Positions 31,066-45,072 of a stretch of DNA of 64,000 nt are shown here, piece by piece; position 1 is the first letter of the stretch, and each line of letters starts with the position of its first letter. This stretch comes from Sophora flavescens (Eukaryota; Streptophyta; Magnoliopsida; Fabales; Fabaceae), in contig CM061070.1 of NCBI GenBank assembly GCA_030762895.1, positions 100,582,759-100,646,758 of the forward strand. Direction: 5' to 3'. Both the position numbers and the translations under genes were made by a program. The notes under the pieces are model-generated. The model was not told where the DNA came from. It ran no database searches and saw only the letters and a program-made list of their open reading frames with translations.

Positions 31066-31876
31066 AAATTCAGATGATTTAATGAACCTTAGAAAACATC
31101 AACAGAAGAAATACTAAGATTCAAACAAGTTGAAATTTTCTTAGTTGAAGGGTTGTGCAGACAAGTGCATAAACTTTAGGTTTACTTAGCACAGTATCAG
31201 AATTATACAAGTAAGATCAGAAAAGTACTTAAAGACAAGTGTTCCATTTTAACTTGTTTTTACTTTATACTAAGATAGGTTATCCTTAGTTGCTTTATAT
31301 CATTTAATCATCTTAATCTTTCTTACTTTCTCCCCCTTTTGTCAACAACAAAAAGGAATAATAGATAGAAAAGTAACGAACAGATAAGAACAAAATTCAT
31401 TTCATTTATCATAAGCGTTTCAAGTACAAGGTATATTTTACATACAAAAACTACCTAGGCTGACTAAACAATAAAAAGAGAGCCTCAACTCTCTATTGTA
31501 GCAGCAGTCTAGCAAGCCTTTCTTCATCCAGTTATCTTCTGGTTTCTTATAGCTGAGCCTGAAGCAGATCGAAGCTGTGGAGATCCACTATTTGAGGAGT
31601 GGAGGCTTCTATTGTCAGACTAGTTAAAGCAGCAGACTGGTCTGAGTACCAGGGCAAAGCTAAGACTAGGGGTGCCTTGGGCACAGAGAAGGGTGAGGAA
31701 ATGCGGGGGAAGATAAGTTGATGAAGGGTTCTATAGTAAAAGAAGGGAAGAAAAGCTAACTTAAACAAAGGTTTGATTCTAACAAGGTCAGTATAAGGAG
31801 AAGAAAAGACACAAGAAAGTCTCTCAAACAGAGACAGACGGGTGACACTTATCTGTATAGGTGGAGGAAGAGGTTG

Positions 31877-33759
31877 TTAGGCTAAGACAGAGGGAGGTAG
31901 GGGTAACAAGGAATCAATATGACAGAAGAAGGAGTTTGATCCTGTTACTAACAGAAAGAAGTACCTAGACCTATTAGGTAACATCACAATAGAGGCAGGA
32001 TAGTGAGTCCTTGCCAATGTTCTAATGACCAAAACAATAGGGGGATAAAAGAAAATCTCCCTACATAGATTAAGGATATGAGGCGGAGGAGAAGGAATGA
32101 CAGACAGATTTGAGACACTTGCAGTCATAAGAGATTGCAGGTCGTACACAAAGAGAGTAGATGATATGCCAACTTGTTCTTTGGGAGTTGAATCACTGTG
32201 ACCAACTGTGTACTGACATATATCAGACACAACATCATAGGATGATGTTTGGGTTTGATGAGAAGAGACAGGTGAAGAGAAGGGAGACACTATAGATAGG
32301 GGTTTGACAGACAAAGCAGGTGGAGAAGAAACAGAAGGGTTTGGAATACCTTGGCGAGAGGGAGAAGATGGTGCAAAAGGGATGGATGAAAGAATCAGCT
32401 GATCTTCAGACAACTTCCGCTTCTTCCTCGACATGGAAAGGGACAGAGTGTCAACCTCAGGGTGGACAACTGTTTGTGTCCCAACAGACAGGTTTGCAGC
32501 AGTTACAGCAGCAACTTCAACCTCTGCAGCTTGATTTTATGCAGGAATTTCTACCCTTTTAGCAGATGCCACAGGAGGCACTGGGTAGCCAGACCTTTTT
32601 TTCTTTTCTTGGAATGAGTCCCAAATCAGGAGTCTTTTTCTCCTTGGGCTTCTCCAAGGGTCCTGTTGTCTGCTCCCCTTGAGCAGTTACTTCCTCCTTG
32701 ATAGGTTCAGACTCCACTTGTCTGACTTTGGCAAAGGTCTTCACTAGCCTTTTTCTTTTGCTATGTTGTGTAGACACAACTTTTGATGCATCATCATCTC
32801 TTTTCTTCCTCTTGGGAGAGAGCTTCTTCAGTTTGAACCTTAGAGGCTCAACTGTTTCAGCAGTCTCAGTAGAGACTGATAGCTTATCCAAAGCAGGCCT
32901 CTGGTCCTGTCTGGCCACCTTTCCAGCAGGCTTCCAGATTCTTTCAGAGATTGGCATCTCTGACTCATCAATGGAGACCACTGGTTCCTCCTTCAGCTTC
33001 TGTTCAGCAGCAAGCTTTTTCTTCTTGTCCTTCTTGTCCTCTTCCTTATCGCTTAGAGGAACACCCTCTATGCCATCATAGACAAGTTCTTCCTGTCAAT
33101 GGGAAAGGACATGTCTATGAAGTGAGCATCCCTGGGAACAAACAACTTGTTCCTGAAGAGTCTTGTCAACAACATTCCATAGGGATAGGTCTGCATGTTG
33201 GTCCTCTTGATCAATGATTCAAGGTAGATGTAGATGAGGTCATTGATGTCTACCTTGATCTTGGGAATCAAGTGGTACAGGGCAAACCTGTCCATCTTGG
33301 TCACACTGTCTCGTGATCCTTTCCTAGGCATCACACACTCTAGCAACAGCTTGTGCATGAATCTGCACTTCACCACCATGCTCACAGGCTTCAGGTTCTC
33401 ATGATTGGGAACACCATACAGAGCAATGTTGACATTCTTTGTTCCCACCTGATCTTTCCATTCAGGTTTGAATCCAGCTCCAATCCTAGGGCATCTGGCA
33501 TGGAGCTGATGGGGAAGAGAAGAGTGGTATCCATCACTTGAGCGTGAAAGCTCTTGGTTCCATCAAGCTTGCTGGTGATAACCACAACACTCGTCCGAAA
33601 GTCTCTGACAAGCTTGGGATGAACCAGCTCCTTTAGATCAAAGAAGGAGGTCCACTTGGAGTATTCCAACTCCTCTGTGACATCCATTCCCCATTTCTTC
33701 ATCTGTTGGAGGTCCACAGTCTTCCCAGCCAAGATCTTCTCAACATCAAAGAGCCTCAT
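31877..33759 (-). pseudogene. Sire-2 extra 3' ORF, broken into at least four frames
   Basis: The N-terminal part (33759-33391, then 33448-33068) is homologous to the Sire-3 extra ORF: a domain of about 230 residues with motifs such as KLVRDF and a conserved block ending in MQTYPYGMLLTRLF. It resembles the uncharacterised 'putative plant transposon protein' domain. A basic, Lys-rich segment (32981-32559) and a Ser/Pro-rich segment (32434-31877, starting MSRKKRKLSEDQ) follow, separated by frameshifts. It occupies the place of the env-like ORF of some Sireviruses. I see no convincing membrane-fusion features. Confidence 0.6.
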
Positions 33760-34152
33760 ATTGTACTTCTCAGCGATTTCTTTTGAGAAAAGACGAAGAC
33801 AGAGAGAATTTTAGAGTTTGGAAACATAAAGATTAAACCTTTCTGATTCTTTGCCTTTTATAGTCATTAAGGCAGGGGAGAGAAATACAAATATTTTTAA
33901 TTTAAAATGGCACGATTTACGTGGGGAACTACAATACCGACTTTAGACATAATGAAAACATGATTTCAAGATAAAAAACTGTCGTGCACACGATTAGCTT
34001 CATATTAGTAAATGGTATTAAATAATTAATAACCATTTTATAAAAAACTATTGAGTTTTAGCATTGTGACTCAGCATGGTCAGACAGGTAGCATAGACAG
34101 GTGATATAAAAACATAAGACAGGTAGCATAGACAGATTAATTATTAGGCATG

Positions 34153-37100
34153 TCATTCAACAATGCAATGCATGTTTAGATTATCTCTATTAAGTAAAAA
34201 CCTTTCTTCTGCTAATGGTTTAATGAAAATATCAGCCCATTGATTTTCAGTTTTAACAAACTTAATATCAAAGATACCTTTCTGAACATAATCTATTATA
34301 AAATGATGTTTGATTTCAATATGCTTTGCCTTATAATACTGAATTGGATTTTTAGTTAAGCATATGGCACTAGAATTATCACACCACACATATATGTTAT
34401 GCTCATAAATAGAGTAATCATCAAGTTGATAATTTACCCATAAGAGTTGAGAGCAGCAACTGGTAGCTGAGATGTATTCTGCCTCAGCAGTAGACAAGGC
34501 AATAGTTGTCTGCCTCTTACTTGACCAGGAGACTAAGAGCCTGTTTGGATTGGCTTATAAATAATCTATTTGGGCTTATCTACTGGCATAAGCACTTGTC
34601 AGAATGTTTGGGAGAGCTTATGGAAACAGCTTGTGACATGTCCATAAGCTGTTTTCAGCTTATTTTGATAAGCTCTCCAAGATAGCATATGAAAACAACT
34701 TATAGCTTATATGAAAACAGTTTGACTATATTTTCTCGTTAATTATAGAAATAGCTTATACATAAGAGCTTATATGATAAACGCTTATCCTATAAGCACT
34801 TAATTAAGCCGTTTACCCAAACAGGGCCTAAGCTTGCTCCATTAAAGTGACATCCTCCACTGGTGCTTTTTGTTTCTATTCTATCTCCAGCAAAATCTGC
34901 ATCACTGAATCCCACTAATTTGTATTCTTTTGATCTTAGATACAGCAAACCAAGATTATTAGTCCCAAGCAAGTATCTAAATATTCTTTTAACAGCTTTA
35001 AGATGAGATTCTCTTGGGTCAGATTGGAATCTAGCACATACACACACTAAACTAAATGTCTGTTCTTCTTGAAGTTAAGTATAGTAGAGAGCCAATCATA
35101 CCTCTGTAGACAGTTTTGTCTACCTTTTTACCTTCATCATCTTTGCTTAGTTTTGCATTGGGTTGCATGGGAGTTTTCATTAATTTGTCGCTTTCTATTT
35201 TGTACTTTTTGAGTATCTCCTTGGTATACTTTTGTTGATGATTGTAGATTCCATCACTCGTCTATTTGATTTCTAATCCAAGGAAGAACTTTAATTTTCC
35301 TATCATGCTCATCTCAAATTCTGCTTGCATTAGCTTGGAAAATTCCTTGCACAACTTTTCATTAGTTACTCTAAGAATAATATCATCAACATATATTTGT
35401 ACTATAATAAAATTCTCTTTAGAGATTTTCTTAAACAGAGTAGTATCTACTTGTCCTCTGGTAAATCCATCATGCATGAGAAAAGAACTAAGTTTATCAT
35501 ACCATGCTCTAGGTGCTTGTTTCAAACCATATAATGCCTTTTTAAGTTTGAAAACATGATCTGGTTTATCAGTATCTTCAAAACCAGGGGGTTGTTTAAC
35601 ATACACTTCTTCTTTAATTATACCATTTAGAAAAGCACTTTTTACATCCATTTGAAAGAGAGTGATTTGGTGTTGTGCAATATATGACATTAATATGAGG
35701 ATAGCTTCTATTATAGCTATAGGTGCAAAGGTTTCAGTATAATCAATACCTTCTTGTTGGTTATAGCCTTGAGCTACTAACCTTGCCTTATTTCTGACAA
35801 CCTTGTCATCTTCATCCAATTTGTTTCTGAAGACCCATCTTGCTCCAATAACATATTTGTTTTTGGGTTTTGAGACAAGTGTCCAGACATCATTTCTGGT
35901 AAACTGGTTGAGTCCTTCTTGCATAGCAAGAATCCAGCTTTCATCCTCAAGAGCTTCTTCAATACGTTTTGGCTCAATATTTGACATAAAGGCCACATTG
36001 CTTGACTCTTTTAAAGTGGATCCGGTTCTTACTCCTTATGAGGGATTTCCAATAATAAGATCCTTAGGATGATGAGTTTTGAACTTCCAGTCCCTTTTGA
36101 GGTCATCATGAAGATCTTGACTTGTCTGCTGACTTGTCTGTTGACTAGTCTACTGATTTGTCTGCTCCACTTGTCTGTCTGAATCAACCACAGGTTCTGT
36201 CTTGGTCAGATCAGGTTGTTGGCTTTCTGACTTGTTTATGTCAAGACCTACAAGATCATCTTCTAGATCTGATAATTCCTTATCAGTCTTTAAACCATCA
36301 TTGAACTTAACATGAACAGATTCTTCAATAACAAACGTTCTGGAATTGTAAATTCTAAAGGCTTTAGACATTTCAGAATATCCTACAAAGATTTCTTTAT
36401 CCACTTTGGAATCAAAATTTCCAAGTTGATCCTTAGTATTCAGAATGAAGCATTCACAACCAAATGCATGAAAATAAGATATGTTGGGGCTTTTACCTTT
36501 CCACAATTCATAAGGTGTCTTATTTAGAAAAGGCCTAATAAGTATTCTATTTTGTACATAACATGCAGTGTTTACTGCTTCTTCCCAGAAGTACTTAGGG
36601 AGATTATTCTTATTGAGCATAGATCTAGCCATCTCTTGTAGAGATCTGTTCTTTCTCTCAACCATTCCATTTTGTTATGGAGTTCTAGGTGCAGAGAAAT
36701 TGTGAGAGATCCCATTCTCCTCACAGAACTGTCTAAACTGCTCATTTTCAAATTCTCCCACATGATCACTTCTAAGGGTAGAGATACAGAAACCCTGTTC
36801 ATTTTGTACTCTTTTGCAGAATACTGAGAAAGCCTTAAAAGACTCGTCCTTGTGGGTTAAGAAGAGTACCCATATAAATCTAGAGTAGTCATCAACTATG
36901 ACAAATCCATATTTTCTTCCAGCCAGGCTAGCAACACTAACTGGTTCAAACAGATCCATGTGTAGCAGATGAAGAGGTCTAGAAGTTGATACATGATTTT
37001 TAGATTTGAAACTTGATTGTATCTGTTTACCTTTCTGACATTCATCACACAAGACATCTTTCTTATAACTAATATCAGGCAGTCCTCTCACAAGGTTATC

Positions 37101-37339
37101 CTTTTTTAGCTTAGAAATTAGTTTCATACTAGCATATCCTCTTTTCTCATGCCATAACCATCTTTCATCCTCTTTAGCCATCAGACATGTTACACTTTGA
37201 TCTGAGAGATCAGTTAGTTCAATCTTATACAGATTTTGTTGCCTTTTAGCTAAAAAGAAGGTTTTTCCACTACAGTCTTTAACTATGCATAAATCCTTGG
37301 TAAAGGAGACATCAAATCCACTATCACATAATTGACTTA
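34153..37339 (-). pseudogene. Sire-2 pol: integrase, reverse transcriptase, RNase H
   Basis: Integrase zinc-binding and core regions lie at 37339-36150, with a nonsense codon splitting TP and QNGMVERKN near 36676. RT (35996-35262) is a long open stretch with GARWVFRNKLDE, QMDVKSAFLNG, LYGLKQAPRAWYDKL and the YVDD catalytic motif. RNase H continues through 35047-34829, is split by a MITE, and ends at 34153 with STAEAEYISA and ADIFIKPLAEERF. Frame changes lie near 36010-36150 and 35050-35260. This is the best preserved Sirevirus RT in the window. Confidence 0.87.
34537..34828. mobile_element. Tourist-type MITE inside Sire-2 RNase H (292 bp)
   Basis: The ends GAGCCTGTTTGGATTGGCTTA and the complement of the right end GGCCCTGTTTGGGTAAACGG are inverted repeats. 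The target is TAA on both sides (34534-34536 and 34829-34831), as in PIF/Harbinger. Removing it with one TAA restores a continuous RNase H reading between SGGCHFNGASL and the serine-tryptophan motif before STAEAEYIS. Confidence 0.9.
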
Positions 37340-38125
37340 TGTGACACCCTTCTACCCCGCACGTTAATATAAAACATTTACTTAAAAGAGGTAATATAAA
37401 AACATGCATTTGTTTGATAAAAATAAAACTTGATAGAAAGATACCACATTGTAACACTTAACGCAGAAAGAACATAGTTTTAAAACAATAAAACATAAAC
37501 AACGTATAGCATAAACATAACCCAACCTCGATGTCACATACAGAGCTGGTATAACCGTTCCGAGATAAAATCCTAGAAATACAACTGAAACAACTAAACA
37601 AAACTAACAACTATAACTAAGAACCCTAACTAGAGTAGCGGATCCTCAAAGTCACTCCTCCACTGGCTGCTCACCGTCTTCTGCATAAGAGATACATACA
37701 ACAACAGAAATGGGAAAAACATGGAGTAAGAAATCATGTAAACACATCGGCATGGAAGTAGTTAAGCATGATGAACATACATCATAGCATGGCATAGCAA
37801 TACAACATAACATCAATATTAAATAACATAACAACATATCATCTCAATCAACATATGATATGCGGTGCAACACTACTCCGCTACTCCGTTATGCACGTGG
37901 ATTCAACTATCTCAGGAAGTCAACTTCGGAGTTACATATCCACATTGGCCATAAAAGCACCAACGCCAGCAGTTTACCAAATCATGGGTGAACCCCTTGG
38001 ATAGCCGACGTATCATAACTGGATACGCCACCTCGAGGGCACACGGTTCACCAAACCTTGGGTGAACCACCCGAGACTTAGGCTAGATCATCATAACTTG
38101 CACGACCTCCCCTATGTTGAAATCC

Positions 38126-39754
38126 TGTTGGAACCAAAGTGGTTTTGGACTAAATAATCTCTAGGTTTTGATGTTAACAAAAGGATTAAATTTGCTTGGC
38201 AAAGTGTTAGTTGAGATCTAACATGTGCTTTCAGTTATGTAGGAATATTATACGTAATAGAAACTTGGGATAAATTTTCATTGAAAAATACGCATCCACC
38301 CTTGTAGACAGGCTGCTCCATGTTTTGGTAAAAGTTATTTATTTATTTATTTATTTGATTAGACTGATTTTCTTAAGTAGACGAGGCTCTAAATGCTTAC
38401 TAGAGGGAAATCAAAATAACCTCTTAGATTCAGCAAGTCCAAAGACTTGATAGTAGACGATCTCTAACTGCCACGTCAGCAGACGAAAAATTGGTATATT
38501 TGAATGAACTGAAAAATAAAATAGTAAGGTAGACGAGATCTATCTGCCACGTCACTAGATGGAGATCTTTATAACTCATTGAGGTATAGCAAGTCCAAAG
38601 ACTTGATAGACGAGAGGATATGCCACGTCATCGGACGAGCAAAATAATTTGTTGAAACAGACTTGGTCTTACATATAACTAAGTAGACGGAGTTTTTAAG
38701 AAGACGAGCTCCATCTTTGAATGAATAAATGCAATCCGAATCTCTTGAATTTATTTCAAATGATTGATATTTATTTCAATAGAATACTTGTTCTTCACAT
38801 TTGTTTTATCTGCTTTGATGTTTTACCTTGTTGTAAAAGAAACATAGTACCATCAAGAAATGCAAAAAGCAGAATCGTACAATGAGATACTGCAAAATGA
38901 TTTGTACGATGACAACTTTATGACTGGAAAAAGGTGGGTTATACACAAAGGAGGAACAACAAGTTCTCAAGCTGGTATACTCAGAGCAACGAGCCTCCAA
39001 TTTCATGCTACCTCGATAACTAAGAGTACTATTCAGCTTGCCACAATCAAGCTATTAGTCACAATGGATATCATGCATTAAATTCTATCTCTAAACGGGA
39101 TTATTCAAAATAACCGTTGACGAAATACAAGTGAAGAAGAAGGTCACTATAAATAGAAGACCTGAGATACCGAAGAACAACTCTTGCCAGCACAACCTTG
39201 CTAGCTCAACTTTTGCCAATCAATAATCACTCATTCTAGTATTCTTTCAAGAGCAAGAGTCTGTATTCTTTAGTTTGAATATTGTGAAAATATTCATCTG
39301 AACTTAAATTTTCATATCCTCACACATAGTGAGTTAAGAATATCAAACGTTAAATCTCTTTGTTAGAGTTAGAGCCTGAAGAGGCTTGGTAAGAAAGAAA
39401 TACTTGTAGCTTTGAGAGGTGTTGAATACTTGGTTGTAATCTATTTGGAAAATAGTTGAGAAAAACCTTCAAGTAGAAGGGACTGGATGTAGCTCTTGGT
39501 TGGAAGAGAGTGAACTAGGATAAAACATCATGTGTGATTCTTCTATCTCTAAACTCTTACTGCTTTATTTGTTCTCATTAACTAAGGGGTTTTGAAATTT
39601 CTATTGTTAAAGCTTTCTTTTTAAAAGAAATATTTCTCTGTGCTTGCTTCTGATTTAATCTTCTTCTGTGCAAAAATAGTTTTAAAGGTTGTTTTCGAAA
39701 ATTATTAACAAACACAATTCAACCCCCTTCTTGTGTTTGCCTGTGTCAACTTCA
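38126..39754 (+). repeat. Sire-3 5' LTR (1629 bp)
   Basis: It contains repeated words TAGACGAG, GCCACGTCA and CAAGTCCAAAGACTTG (about 38400-38660), the last a near-perfect dyad. AACACAATTCAACCCCC lies near the end. The 3' copy is longer because of an internal duplication. Confidence 0.9.
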
Positions 39755-39756
39755 GT

Positions 39757-39768
39757 TGGTATCAGAGC
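39757..39768 (+). other. Sire-3 primer-binding site (initiator tRNA-Met)
   Basis: TGGTATCAGAGC, two bases after the LTR, is the standard copia PBS complementary to the 3' end of initiator tRNA-Met. Confidence 0.92.
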
Positions 39769-39825
39769 TCAGCCTCGAAAGGGTTGAGCATCTAACAAGT
39801 GATGAGGGAGTACTATCCAAAAACC

Positions 39826-41530
39826 ATGGATACAGAAGGACAAACTATCTACAAACCTCCTCTCTTTAATGGAACATATTATGACTACTGAAAGAAGAGA
39901 ATGATAGCCTTCTTGGATGCACATAATATAGATATTTGGGAGCTGATTGAAACCGACTACACTAAACCAAGAAATGAATCTGGAGCTGCTGTTCCTAGAG
40001 CCCAATGGACTCAAGAGCAGAAAAACCAACATCAGCTAAATCTGAAGGCTAAGCAGTATCTCATGTGTGCTATAACCAGATATGAACATGACAAAGCTCA
40101 CAGCTGCAATACTGCAAAAGAAATCTGGGATAATCTTGCCCTAGCTCATGAGGGTTCCTCACAAGTTAAGGAATCAAAGATCAGCATGCTGGTTCATCAG
40201 TATGAGCTGTTCAAGATGGGTGAACATGAAACAATAGACCAAACGTTTGGAAGATTCCAAACCATCACCAACAGTCTCAGATCTCTTGGAGAAGTTTATG
40301 AAAATAGAGATCATGTTAGAAAAATCCTGAGAAGTCTATCCAAGCAATGGAGACCCAAAGTAACTGCTATTTAGGAAGCCAAAAACCTGAATACACTCTC
40401 TCTGGAAGAGCTTCTTGGATCTCTCAAGGTTCATAAACTTGAACTTAATGAAGAAGAAAATTCCAGAAAATTAAAATCTATTGCCCTAAAGGCAAAGAAA
40501 ACAAGTTCATCAAAAGTTCTCAAAGCTGCTGAGTCATTAGACGAGTATGAATCTTCTGATAATGATGAAGGATCAGATGAGGATGAATTGTCCTTCATCT
40601 CCAGGAAGATTCAACATATGTGGAGAAATAAAGGTGGTTTCAGAAGGAAGCAACTCAACAAAAAGTTTTCCAAGGAGAAGTCAGACTCCAAGGAAAAAAG
40701 GTCCACCCTTGTGCTTTGAATGCAAGAAACCTGGTCCTTTCAAAGCTGACTGCCCTGAGCTAAAGGATAAAAAGAAATTCTTCAAAAAGAAGAAAGGCTT
40801 AATGGCTGCATGGGAGGATCTTGACCTGTCTTCATCAGATGAAGAAAATGAAACTTAGGAAGAGGCAAATATCTGTCTCATGGCAGACACTGTATCAGAA
40901 AGCGAATACACTGATGCTGAGGTAATGGGCTCTGACCTGTCCACTCTTCAAAATGCTTTTGATGAATTGTTGCATGAGTCGTCTATACTATCACGAGAAT
41001 ATAAGAGTCTCAAAAAGAAATTTTCTAAACTGACTAGAGAATATGATAGGGTCTGCACTGAGAAACAAAACCTTAAAGATGAAAATGACATACTAAAATC
41101 AGTAAATGTTAGTCTAGCTAACAAAATGGAATGTGAACCTGATGTTTCTTGTGAAGTTGCAAAACTGAAACAAGATGTAACATACCTGACAGATTCTCTG
41201 TCAAAGCTTGTAGGTGGTTCAGATAAGTTTAGTCTCATTTTAAGGTACTCTAGGTCATCTCATGATAAATCTAGCCTTGGTTATGACAAAGAGAAGCAAG
41301 AAGTATCTTACAAAAATTCAAAATCACATACACAGCATAAAACTTCAAAAGTTCCAGATAAATATGCTAAGGCTAAGTCTAGCTCGACCAACACCTTTTG
41401 CAAAGTGTGTGGAAAAGATGAGCATATTACATCTAGGTGCATACACAATAAACATGATAAGCATACTCGTCCAGTGACAACTAACATGAAAGGGCCCAAG
41501 TCAGTTTGGGTACCTAAAGATAAGATAATA
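39826..41530 (+). pseudogene. Sire-3 gag, with stops and frameshifts
   Basis: The ATG at 39826 opens a copia gag core (RMIAFLDAHNIDIWELIE, VHQYELFKMGEHETIDQTFG). In-frame stops lie near 39887 and 40372 and a frame change near 40600-40700. A first zinc knuckle reads CFECKKPGPFKADC, with the metal-binding histidine replaced (GPF for GHF). After a stop at 40858 a coiled-coil-rich segment (40880-41380) is followed by a second knuckle CKVCGKDEHITSRC (CX2CX4HX4C) near 41398. Confidence 0.83.
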
Positions 41531-41534
41531 CCTG

Positions 41535-44500
41535 TTGCAGATTTGCTTAACAACAGGAAGAAAACAGATGTCTTGGTACTTGGACAATGGCTGCTCACAA
41601 CACATGACGGGAGAAAGGTCTATGTTCCAAAACCTTAAGCCCAAAGATGGTGGCTGGGTCACATTTGGAGGAAATCAGAAAGGGAAAATCATTGGTATAG
41701 GTAAAATTGGTAAACATCATTTTCCCTCCATTGATAATGTTCTTTTAGTAAATGGCTTGAAGCACAATCTATTAAGTATAAGTCAATTATGTGACAGTGG
41801 ATATGAAGTTTCTTTTGATAAGAACATGTGTACTATCAAGAAAGATGATGGATCATTTTTATTCGCTGCTAAAAGGCAAAACAATCTCTATAAGATTGAC
41901 TTGGAAGACCTCTCAAATCAAAGTGTCTCATGTCTAGTGTCCATTGAAGATGAGCGATGGATTTGGCACAAAAGGCTAGGTCATGCAAGCTTGAAATTAA
42001 TTTCAAAGCTAAACAAGCATAACCTCGTGAGTGGACTACCAAACCTTAAGTTCAAATCTGATGCTCGCTGTGATGCATGTCAAAAAGGAAACAAATCAAA
42101 GGTTCTTTTGAATCTAAGAATGTTGTTAGTACCAATAGACCACTAGAGGTTCTACATCTTGATCTTTGTGGTCCAACAAGGACTGCCTCTATCAGTGGTA
42201 AGAAATATGGTCTTGTCATAGTAGATGATTACACTAGATGGACATGGGTTATGTTCCTAACTCACAAGGATGAGTCTTTTAAGGTCTTTTCTGTATTCTG
42301 TAAACGTGTACAAAATGAAAAAAGGCATGTGTATCACTTCAATCAGAAGTGACCAAGGGGGAGAGTTTGAAAATGAGCTATTTCATAAGTTCTGTGAAGA
42401 AAGTGGCATCTTTCACAACTTCTCAATACCTAGAACACCACAGCAAAATGATGTAGTAGAGAGAAAGAACAGATCTCTTCAAGAGATGGCTAGGACTATG
42501 ATCAATGACAACTCCGTCCCTAGACACTTCTGGGCTGAAGCTGTTAATACTGCCTGCTACATTCAGAACAGAATATACATTAGACCTATCCTGAATAAGA
42601 CTTCTTATGATTTGTGGAAAGGACGAAAACCCAACATATCTTATTTTCACCCCTTTGGTTGTAAATTCTTTATACTGAATACCAAAGATCAACTTGGTAA
42701 GTTTGATGCTAAAACAGATAATGGAATACTATTAGGATATTCTGAAACATCTAAAGGCTGTAGAGTTTATAATTCTAGGACTATGATAGTAGAGGAAAGT
42801 ATTCATGTCAAGTTTGATGACAAATAGCCTGATAAGAAATTATAAGAGCTAGATGAAGCTTTTGCAGATCTTGATCTAAACATTCCAGGAGACTCACCAG
42901 AGATAAAAGTTGATGATCAAGCAGATAACCCCACTCAACAACCAGAAACTTCCACTTCTCAACATGATACAGTTCAAAAATATTGGTACTTCAAGAATTA
43001 TCATCCACAAGATTAGATCATTGGAAACCCCAATGGTAAGCTAAGACCTAGATCAACCTTCATAGAACAAGATATTTCTGCACTAGTCTTTGAGTTTGAA
43101 CCAAAGATAGTAGACGAGGCTCTGCTGGACGATAGTTAGATTCTAGCTATGCAAGAAGAACTCAATCAATTTGAAAGAAGTGATGTTTGGACTTTGGTTC
43201 CCCTTCCCAAAGACAAATCAGTGATTGGAACAAAGTGGGTTTACAGAAACAAACTTGATGAAAATGGTAAGGTAATAAGAAACAAGGCAAGACTTGTTGC
43301 TCAAGTTTTCTCTCAGGAGGAAGGTATAGATTATACTGAAACTTTTGCACCTGTTGCTAGACTAGAAGCTATTAGAATTCTACTTTCATTTGCTGCACAT
43401 CATAGTATTATGCTTTTTCAGATGGATGTTTAAATTGCTTTTCTAAATGGCTTTATTAATGAAGAAGTTTATGTTATGCAACCTCCGGGTTTTGAGTGTG
43501 ATACCCATCCTGAACATGTATATAAGCTTTAGAAAGCTTTGTACGGTCTTAAGCAAGCTCCTAGAGCTTGGTATGACAGACTAAGTTCCTTTCTTATGGA
43601 AAATGGATTCAATAGAGGAAAGGTTGACACAACCTTATTTAGAAGGTCCATTAAGTCTAATTTCATAGTTGTACAAATATATGTTAATGATATTATTTTT
43701 TGTGGTACTAATGAGTCTCTATGCAAGGAATTCTCTAAGTTAATGCAGAAAGAGTTTGAAATGAGCATGATGGGAGAACTCAAATTCTTCCTTGGACTTC
43801 AAGTAAAACAAACCTTGGACGAGGTGCTCATCCACCAAACTAAGTATACAAAAGAGCTTCTGAAGAAGTTTAAGATGGATGATTGTAACTTCCATACTGA
43901 ACAAAGATGATAAAGAGAAAAAGGTAAACCAAAAGATATATAGAGGTATGATAGGATCTCTCTTATATCTTACTGCGTCTAGGCCTGATATTATGTTCAG
44001 TGTATGTTTATGTGCTCGATTTCAATATGATCCTAGAGAATCTCACTTATCAGCAGTTAAGAGAATCTTTAGATATTTAAAAGGTACTACTAATCTTGGT
44101 TTGTGCTTCAAGAAAAATGAAGATTACAGATTAATTTGTTTTTGTGATGCTGACTATGCTGTAGATAGAATTGAAAGAAAAAGCACTAGTGGAGGATGTC
44201 ACTTCATTGGAGCTAATCTTGTCTCATGGTAAAGCAAAAGACAAAGTACCATTGCCTTATCAACTGCTGAAGCTGAGTATATATCAGCTGCAAGTTGTTG
44301 CTCACAACTTCTTTAGATCAAACATCAATTGGAGGATTACAATGTGTTTGTAAGTAGTATTCCACTTATGTGTGATAATACTGCTGCAATAAATCTATCT
44401 AAGAATCCAATTTTTCATTCTAGAGCTAAGCACATAGAGATTAAACATCATTTGATTAGGGATTATGTGCAAAAAGGTGTATTTGATATACAATTTGTTG

Positions 44501-44598
44501 GTACTGACCAGCAATGGGCGGATATCTTTACTAAACCTCTTGCAGAGGACAGATTTATCTTTATTAGGAAGCATCTTAACATGATATGTGTGGATTAA
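41535..44598 (+). pseudogene. Sire-3 pol: protease, integrase, reverse transcriptase, RNase H
   Basis: The protease motif is WYLDNGCSQHMTG (about 41571), where copia normally has DSG, so the catalytic triad is altered. Integrase (41940-42830) has WHKRLGHASLKL, CDACQKG and the core with LVIVDDYTRW and RSDQGGEFEN; PQQNDVVERKN holds the glutamate. RT (43149-43910) has GTKWVYRNKLDENGK, FQMDV then a stop at 43432, LYGLKQAPRAWYDRL and YVNDI where YVDDI is expected. RNase H (43920-44598) ends ADIFTKPLAEDRF. Breaks occur near 42077, 42300, 42826, 43139, 43432, 43532, 43900 and 44230. Confidence 0.88.
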
Positions 44599-45072
44599 TT
44601 TAGGCGTCCAGCCTTGAGAAAAAATTGTTTTGATAATCTTGCGTCGATTACTTAATACCTATTAAAAGTTATGCGTCTATTGTATGTTGTGTTGCACGTC
44701 TACTATATGTCGCGTCTGCTGGTATTGTTTACTGTGTTCAGTGTGTAGTTTCAGACGAGTCCACATTTGCCTGCATCTAAGCATATTTTTATTAAATGAA
44801 TTTATTGTGTCTCAATGACAAATTTATCATTTATTCTCTTTGCTGAGTTTGTACTTTCATCAATCCTATCAAGACCTTTTTATAGTTCCAAGATACCAAC
44901 ACCGTTTTATCCATAATGACATGTCATGTCAAAGTTTTTTTTTTTAATAAACCTTTGGGATTCAAAAATATTTTAAAAGTAATCTTTTCCCTTTGAGAAA
45001 AACTTTACACTTCCCCGAAACTCTCAAGCTCTTCTTCTCTCTGTTTTCCAAACCCTAATTCTTCTCACCAAA

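Larger units (their letters stand above)
29719..37339 (-). mobile_element. Sire-2: Sirevirus (Ty1/copia), left part with 3' LTR, extra ORF and pol
   Basis: On the minus strand the element runs from the protease/integrase region at 37339 to the 3' LTR ending at 29719. The polypurine tract AAAAAGGGGGAGAT precedes the LTR and an extra ORF lies between pol and the LTR, both Sirevirus traits. It is interrupted by a MITE (34537-34828) and by the solo LTR at 37340-51994, and resumes at 52000-52174 before being cut again by Sire-4. Its gag and 5' LTR lie outside the window. Confidence 0.87.

Noticed and set aside
37340..38125. Start of a gypsy internal region with coding sequence
   Set aside because: No PBS, gag or pol is found on either side of Sire-3, and both halves together behave as one LTR.
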